A stretch of DNA of 64,000 bases from positions 1 to 64,000 of the forward strand of contig NZ_JAHUWH010000021.1 in the NCBI RefSeq assembly GCF_019219095.1. Direction: 5' to 3'. The stretch's first letter is position 1; each line of letters begins with the position of its first letter. Under the pieces are notes generated by a model. It saw only the letters and a program-made list of their open reading frames with translations, was not told where the DNA came from and searched no databases. A program made the position numbers and the translations under genes. This DNA comes from Acidovorax sp. sic0104. Lineage in GTDB: Bacteria > Pseudomonadota > Gammaproteobacteria > Burkholderiales > Burkholderiaceae_C. Positions 60,513 through 64,000 of the stretch are shown here, piece after piece.

Positions 60513-60663
60513 GAAAAGCCTTTCGAGACAGGCAGAAACCGAAAGCATAGCGCCGCAGGTGCAAGCAGATCCCGAGCCGGGCACACCCACCGGAAATCAA
60601 GCCGTCACGAAATCGAAACATCGCCACCGTAACATTTGCTCACATCACACCCTTGGCACGTCC

Positions 60664-61896
60664 ATGCGCGAAACCACCGAGTACCTGAGCAGCTTCCGGC
60701 CCCGCTTTCGACAGCCCAGCGCGGCAGATCTGTGTGTGGAAGTGCCCTGCATGACAGCGGAAGAGACCAACGAGAAAGTGATGGAGGTCTTCAGCCGTCA
60801 CCGCGAACTGGTGAGCCTGCCCGTCGTGGAAGGCAGCCAGCCCATAGGCCTCATCAACCGGAGCATCTTCCTGTCGCAGATGAGCAAGCAGTTCCGCCAG
60901 GAACTCTACGGCCGCAAGAGCTGCATCGCTTTCATGGACAAGGAGCCGCTGATCGTCGACGCGGCGCTGGACATCGACGCGCTCACCTTCAAGACGGTGG
61001 AGTACGGCGAGAAGGCGCTGTCCGACGGCTTCATCATCACCCGCGAAGGTGCCTATGCAGGCATAGGCCACGGACTGCAGCTCATGCGGGTAGTGGCTGA
61101 CATGCAGGCCTCGCGCAACCGCCAGATCATGCACAGCATCGAGTACGCCAGCGTGATCCAGCAGTCCACGCTGCGCAGCTCGCTCGACGCCCTGGCCCGC
61201 GCCTGTCCGAACGCCGACCTCGTCTGGCAGCCCCGGGACATCGTGGGAGGCGACTTCTACCAGTTCAGCACGGACGCGGACGGCTGGTTCGCCACGGTGG
61301 CGGATTGCACCGGCCACGGCGTGCCCGGCGCGTTCATGACCCTGATAGCGTCGACCAGCCTGAACCAGGCCATCACGCAAAACGGCCCGCGTGACCCGGC
61401 CAGACTGCTCGGCCAGGTCAACCGCAGCATCAAGCAGATGCTCGGCCAGATCAACGGCCAGGACGGCACGCCGGGGTCCGACGATGGCATGGACGCCGCG
61501 TGCTTCTGGTTCGAACCCGCGCACGGCCGCCTGGTGTTTGCCGGAGCGCGCCTGTCGATGTTCGTGCTGCGCCCCGATGGCGACGATGTGGACGTCCTGG
61601 AGGGGCAGCGCAAGGGCGTCGGCTACGTGGACAGCGAATTCGACTACGCGTGGAAGAACCAGGAGGCCATCCTGGCCCCCGGCAGCCTGGTGTTCGTGAG
61701 CACCGACGGGCTGATCGACCAGATCGGCGGGCCCCGCGGCATCGCCCTGGGCAAGCGCCGGGTGCGCGAGCTGCTGCTCGAGCACAAGCACAGAACGCCC
61801 ACCGAGGTGAACGCTGCGCTGCTGGACGCGCTGCGCACCTGGCAGGGCGAGCACCACCGGCGCGACGACCTGACCTTCTTTTGCTTCCGGACCTAG
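60664..61896 (+). CDS. SiaA-like PP2C/SpoIIE phosphatase with CBS-like N-domain
   Basis: A 410-residue protein with a C-terminal SpoIIE-type phosphatase: metal-site motifs DIVGGDFYQF, ADCTGHGVPGAFMTL, STDGLIDQIGG and RRDDLTFFCF are all intact. Instead of the transmembrane/HAMP input of Pseudomonas SiaA, residues about 25-145 look like a pair of CBS-type modules (ELVSLPVVEGSQPIGLINRS; KTVEYGEKALSDGFIITREG), and no membrane helix is seen, so it is soluble. Predicted to dephosphorylate the DUF1987 protein encoded two genes downstream. First gene of a tight four- or five-gene unit. Confidence 0.88.
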   Translation: MRETTEYLSSFRPRFRQPSAADLCVEVPCMTAEETNEKVMEVFSRHRELVSLPVVEGSQPIGLINRSIFLSQMSKQFRQELYGRKSCIAFMDKEPLIVDAALDIDALTFKTVEYGEKALSDGFIITREGAYAGIGHGLQLMRVVADMQASRNRQIMHSIEYASVIQQSTLRSSLDALARACPNADLVWQPRDIVGGDFYQFSTDADGWFATVADCTGHGVPGAFMTLIASTSLNQAITQNGPRDPARLLGQVNRSIKQMLGQINGQDGTPGSDDGMDAACFWFEPAHGRLVFAGARLSMFVLRPDGDDVDVLEGQRKGVGYVDSEFDYAWKNQEAILAPGSLVFVSTDGLIDQIGGPRGIALGKRRVRELLLEHKHRTPTEVNAALLDALRTWQGEHHRRDDLTFFCFRT

Positions 61897-61910
61897 AAAA
61901 GCACTCCCCC

Positions 61911-62483
61911 ATGCCCTCTTCCATGATCGCCGACAAGTACGGGTCGTTCTTCCATCTGGCGCGCCAGCACCAGGTCATTTTTTACTATGTCGGGTACTTC
62001 TCGCAGCACATCGTGGCCGCGATGGCCGACGCCGTGAAGCTGCAGCTGGAGGTCGCCGGCGTCGCTGCGCCCACGCGCCGCAAGCTTTTCTCGTCGTTCG
62101 TCGAGATGGCGCAGAACATCATCCACTATTCCGCCGATGCGCTGACCCCGCCGAGCCAGCAGGACGGCGAGCTGCGCCACGGCTCGGTGTGCATCCGCCG
62201 CGAGGACGATGGCAGCTTCTCGCTGCTGTGCGCCAACCCCATTGAACGTGTGGTGGCCGAAGAGTTGCGCATCAAGCTCAGCGCGCTGCGCAGCATGACG
62301 CTCGAAGAGATCAAGCAGGCGTATCGCCAGACCCTGCGCGAAGAAACGCCAGAGGGCAGCAAGGGCGCAGGGATGGGATTTCTGACCGTTGCGCGGGATG
62401 CCCGCGAACCGCTCGAGTTCGACTTCGACGCCGACGACGAGGCCGGCGGGTCGCCCGTGTTCTATCTCAAGGCGGCCATCTAG
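61911..62483 (+). CDS. siaB: SiaB family protein kinase
   Basis: A 190-residue HATPase-like protein. ATP-binding positions are suggested by FVEMAQNIIHYSADAL near residue 65 (N-box Asn) and GSKGAGMGFLTVAR near 152 (glycine box). In Pseudomonas, SiaB phosphorylates SiaC and opposes SiaA. It starts 14 bases after the phosphatase stop; an ATG at 61923 is an alternative start with 4 fewer residues. Soluble, no signal. Confidence 0.87.
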   Translation: MPSSMIADKYGSFFHLARQHQVIFYYVGYFSQHIVAAMADAVKLQLEVAGVAAPTRRKLFSSFVEMAQNIIHYSADALTPPSQQDGELRHGSVCIRREDDGSFSLLCANPIERVVAEELRIKLSALRSMTLEEIKQAYRQTLREETPEGSKGAGMGFLTVARDAREPLEFDFDADDEAGGSPVFYLKAAI

Positions 62484-62573
62484 CGTGCTGTCCCACGAAA
62501 TAGTGGCACCAAGACCGTGTCTTTCACACGAAGCCCGCGGCGCCTGCCCATGAATCGAGATCCGAGACTACTG

Positions 62574-62963
62574 ATGGAAAACCTCTACATCGCCCCCACG
62601 CCCAGCTCGCCTGAGGTGGATTTCAAGTTTGATGCGCGAACCCTCAGCCTGCGCGGAGAGTCCTATCCGGAGAACGCGGCGGCTTTCTATGGCGACATCA
62701 TCGCGCGGCTCGGCGAATTCCTGGCCACGCTGCAGGAGTCAAGCGTCGACGTGAACGTGGCGCTCGCCTACTTCAACAGCTCCAGCACCAAGATGCTGTT
62801 CAACCTCATCGAGGCTCTGAACAACGCGGCCGAGGCAGGCAACCGCGTGGTTCTCAACTGGTACCACGACGAGGAAGACGACACGATCCTCGATTTCGGC
62901 CAGGAGCTGAGCGAAGACTTTCCGGCCATCGAGTTCGTGACCCACGCGGTAGGAGCCAGCTGA
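62574..62963 (+). CDS. siaC: SiaC-like DUF1987 switch protein
   Basis: A 129-residue STAS-like DUF1987 protein. Family blocks are MENLYIAPTPSSPEVDF, LRGESYPENAAAFYGDII and LAYFNSSSTKML. Pseudomonas SiaC is phosphorylated on a Thr within its NTSS segment and, unphosphorylated, activates the cyclase SiaD; here the equivalent residue is Ser 69, which a Ser/Thr kinase could still use. The ATG at 62574 fits homologues; one at 62550 adds 8 residues. Its stop abuts the cyclase ATG. Confidence 0.88.
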   Translation: MENLYIAPTPSSPEVDFKFDARTLSLRGESYPENAAAFYGDIIARLGEFLATLQESSVDVNVALAYFNSSSTKMLFNLIEALNNAAEAGNRVVLNWYHDEEDDTILDFGQELSEDFPAIEFVTHAVGAS

Positions 62964-63728
62964 ATGACCGGCAGCGCCACGCCCGGGCAGGCACCCGACC
63001 TTTTCGACGCCGAGACGCAGACGCTGCTGGCCGCCAGAACAGCCCACGCTGCGTGCACGCACCCAGGCCAGGATGCCTGCGGGCAGGCCCTGGGAGATCT
63101 GGTTCTTGCGTACGAGCGGCTTCTGCGCGAGACGCGCAGGCTGGTGCGCCGCAGCGACCGCGCCGAGCTGGAGATGACCCGGATGAACGCGCAGTTGCAG
63201 GAACTGGCGGCCGAGCTCGAACACCGCGCCAACCACGATCCGCTGACCGGTGTGCTGAACCGCGCCGCCATCATCGAGCTGGTCAACCGGCACTTCGGCC
63301 GCGAAGACCTGGCCCTGGTCGTTCTCGATATCGACCATTTCAAGCGGATCAACGACAGCTTCGGCCACCCGATGGGTGACCAGGTCATCCTGGGCGTGGT
63401 CGCCTGCCTGCAGGCAGTCGTCCCGCCCACCGCGCATGTCGGGCGCGTGGGTGGAGAGGAGTTCACCGTGGTGCTGCCGCAGCAGGACGCGTCTGCATCC
63501 CACCGGGTCGCAGAGGCATTGCGGCAGGCCATTGAGAGCCACCCGTTCGACCTGCCCGACGGCAGCGGCGTCACCGCCAGTTTTGGCGTGTGCTGGGCAC
63601 CAGCGGGCAGCGACTTCGACAGTGCCTACGGCCTGGCCGACGAAGCGCTGTACGTCGCCAAGCGTGGCGGACGCAACCAGGTGCGCGTCTCCGCCACGGC
63701 CTTGCAGCCCTTCGAGCATGTGGTCTGA
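62964..63728 (+). CDS. siaD: SiaD-like diguanylate cyclase
   Basis: A 254-residue soluble GGDEF protein. A helical N-terminus of about 85 residues, ending in a coiled coil (ELEMTRMNAQLQELAAELEH), precedes the cyclase domain with GGEEF at 163-167. No RxxD inhibitory site is seen before it, unlike the other two cyclases in this window. In Pseudomonas, SiaC binding to SiaD stimulates cyclic-di-GMP synthesis and aggregation. Its start directly follows siaC and its end overlaps the next gene by 11 bases. Confidence 0.9.
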   Translation: MTGSATPGQAPDLFDAETQTLLAARTAHAACTHPGQDACGQALGDLVLAYERLLRETRRLVRRSDRAELEMTRMNAQLQELAAELEHRANHDPLTGVLNRAAIIELVNRHFGREDLALVVLDIDHFKRINDSFGHPMGDQVILGVVACLQAVVPPTAHVGRVGGEEFTVVLPQQDASASHRVAEALRQAIESHPFDLPDGSGVTASFGVCWAPAGSDFDSAYGLADEALYVAKRGGRNQVRVSATALQPFEHVV

Positions 63729-64000
63729 GACGGCGCTGCGCCGGGCCGACACGCGGTGGGGCGCCCTGGACGCAGCACGGCGCGACACGCACAGCACGGG
63801 CATGCACTGGCGGATCCTCGTCGTGGACAACGACCCCGATGTCCACGCCGCCACGCTGGCCGCGCTGGAGGGGCACACGCTGTTCGAGCGCCCGCTGGTG
63901 TTCATGCACGCCTTCTCGGGCGATGAAGCGCGGGCCCTGCTGCTCAAGGAGCAAGACCTGGCCATGGTCATCCTCGACGTGGTGTCGGAGCAGGCCCGCG
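63718..64000 (+). CDS. Response regulator, 3' end outside window
   Basis: Starts at an ATG that overlaps the siaD-like gene by 11 bases and runs open to the window edge, 94 codons visible. After about 29 leader residues, MHWRILVVDNDPDVHAATLA begins a CheY-like receiver; DLAMVILDVVSE carries the probable phospho-acceptor Asp. The spacing and text resemble receivers that precede DUF3369 and often an HD-GYP or HD output domain, but that part is not in the window. An internal ATG at 63802 is another possible start. Confidence 0.75.
   Translation, partial: MWSETALRRADTRWGALDAARRDTHSTGMHWRILVVDNDPDVHAATLAALEGHTLFERPLVFMHAFSGDEARALLLKEQDLAMVILDVVSEQAR

Overview
The window is a chromosomal segment of a betaproteobacterium of the order Burkholderiales, most likely family Comamonadaceae (Acidovorax-like). 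The basis is protein-level resemblance, the high G+C content with long antisense shadow frames, the conserved gene order around hfq, and the intergenic repeats. No rRNA, tRNA, CRISPR array, phage or insertion sequence was recognised.

Region 1 (1-23.5 kb) is almost entirely minus-strand housekeeping. In transcription order it holds surE-pcm-nlpD-rluD, then scpB-rluB, ndk, rlmN-pilF-rodZ-ispG-hisS-yfgM-bamB-der-hfq-hflX-hflK-hflC-DUF2065-hisZ-purA and a phosphoribosyltransferase. Many neighbours overlap or are separated by only a few bases, so much of it is probably co-transcribed. A strongly structured 234-nt stretch lies between pcm and nlpD.

Region 2 (23.6-39.3 kb) is accessory. It holds a quinone oxidoreductase, a soluble diguanylate cyclase, a Tat-exported PhoD-type phosphatase, a lipoprotein gamma-glutamyltransferase, a 1.5-kb non-coding zone built from three copies of one long repeat (one inverted), a TauE/SafE permease, an aldo/keto reductase, a flavin-nucleotide-binding-fold protein, and a divergent AhpD-like/AraC pair. 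It ends with a periplasmic PotD-like binding protein whose gene overlaps a membrane diguanylate cyclase gene.

Region 3 (39.3-44.1 kb) is the macromolecular-synthesis pair dnaG-rpoD, closed by a clear intrinsic terminator.

Region 4 (44.2-56.1 kb) holds a Bug/TctC binding protein next to a chemoreceptor, and a catabolic set (second Bug protein, CaiB-type CoA-transferase, HMG-CoA-lyase-like enzyme) divergent from a LysR regulator with a perfect T-N11-A palindrome between them. It continues with an HxlR regulator, an FKBP-type isomerase, a conserved unknown protein, and a two-subunit sodium:solute symporter.

Region 5 (56.2-64 kb) has ppsA divergent from its regulator ppsR and a methyltransferase. 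It ends with a four-gene signalling module resembling SiaABCD (PP2C phosphatase, kinase, DUF1987 switch protein, diguanylate cyclase), here with a soluble SiaA-like protein and followed by an overlapping response-regulator gene cut by the window end.

The recurring theme outside the housekeeping genes is cyclic-di-GMP and periplasmic sensing: three GGDEF proteins, and two binding-protein/receptor gene pairs. The best candidates for further attention are the binding-protein/diguanylate-cyclase pair (36479-39225) and the SiaABCD variant (60664-64000). Both resemble known systems and neither can be called wholly new from sequence alone.
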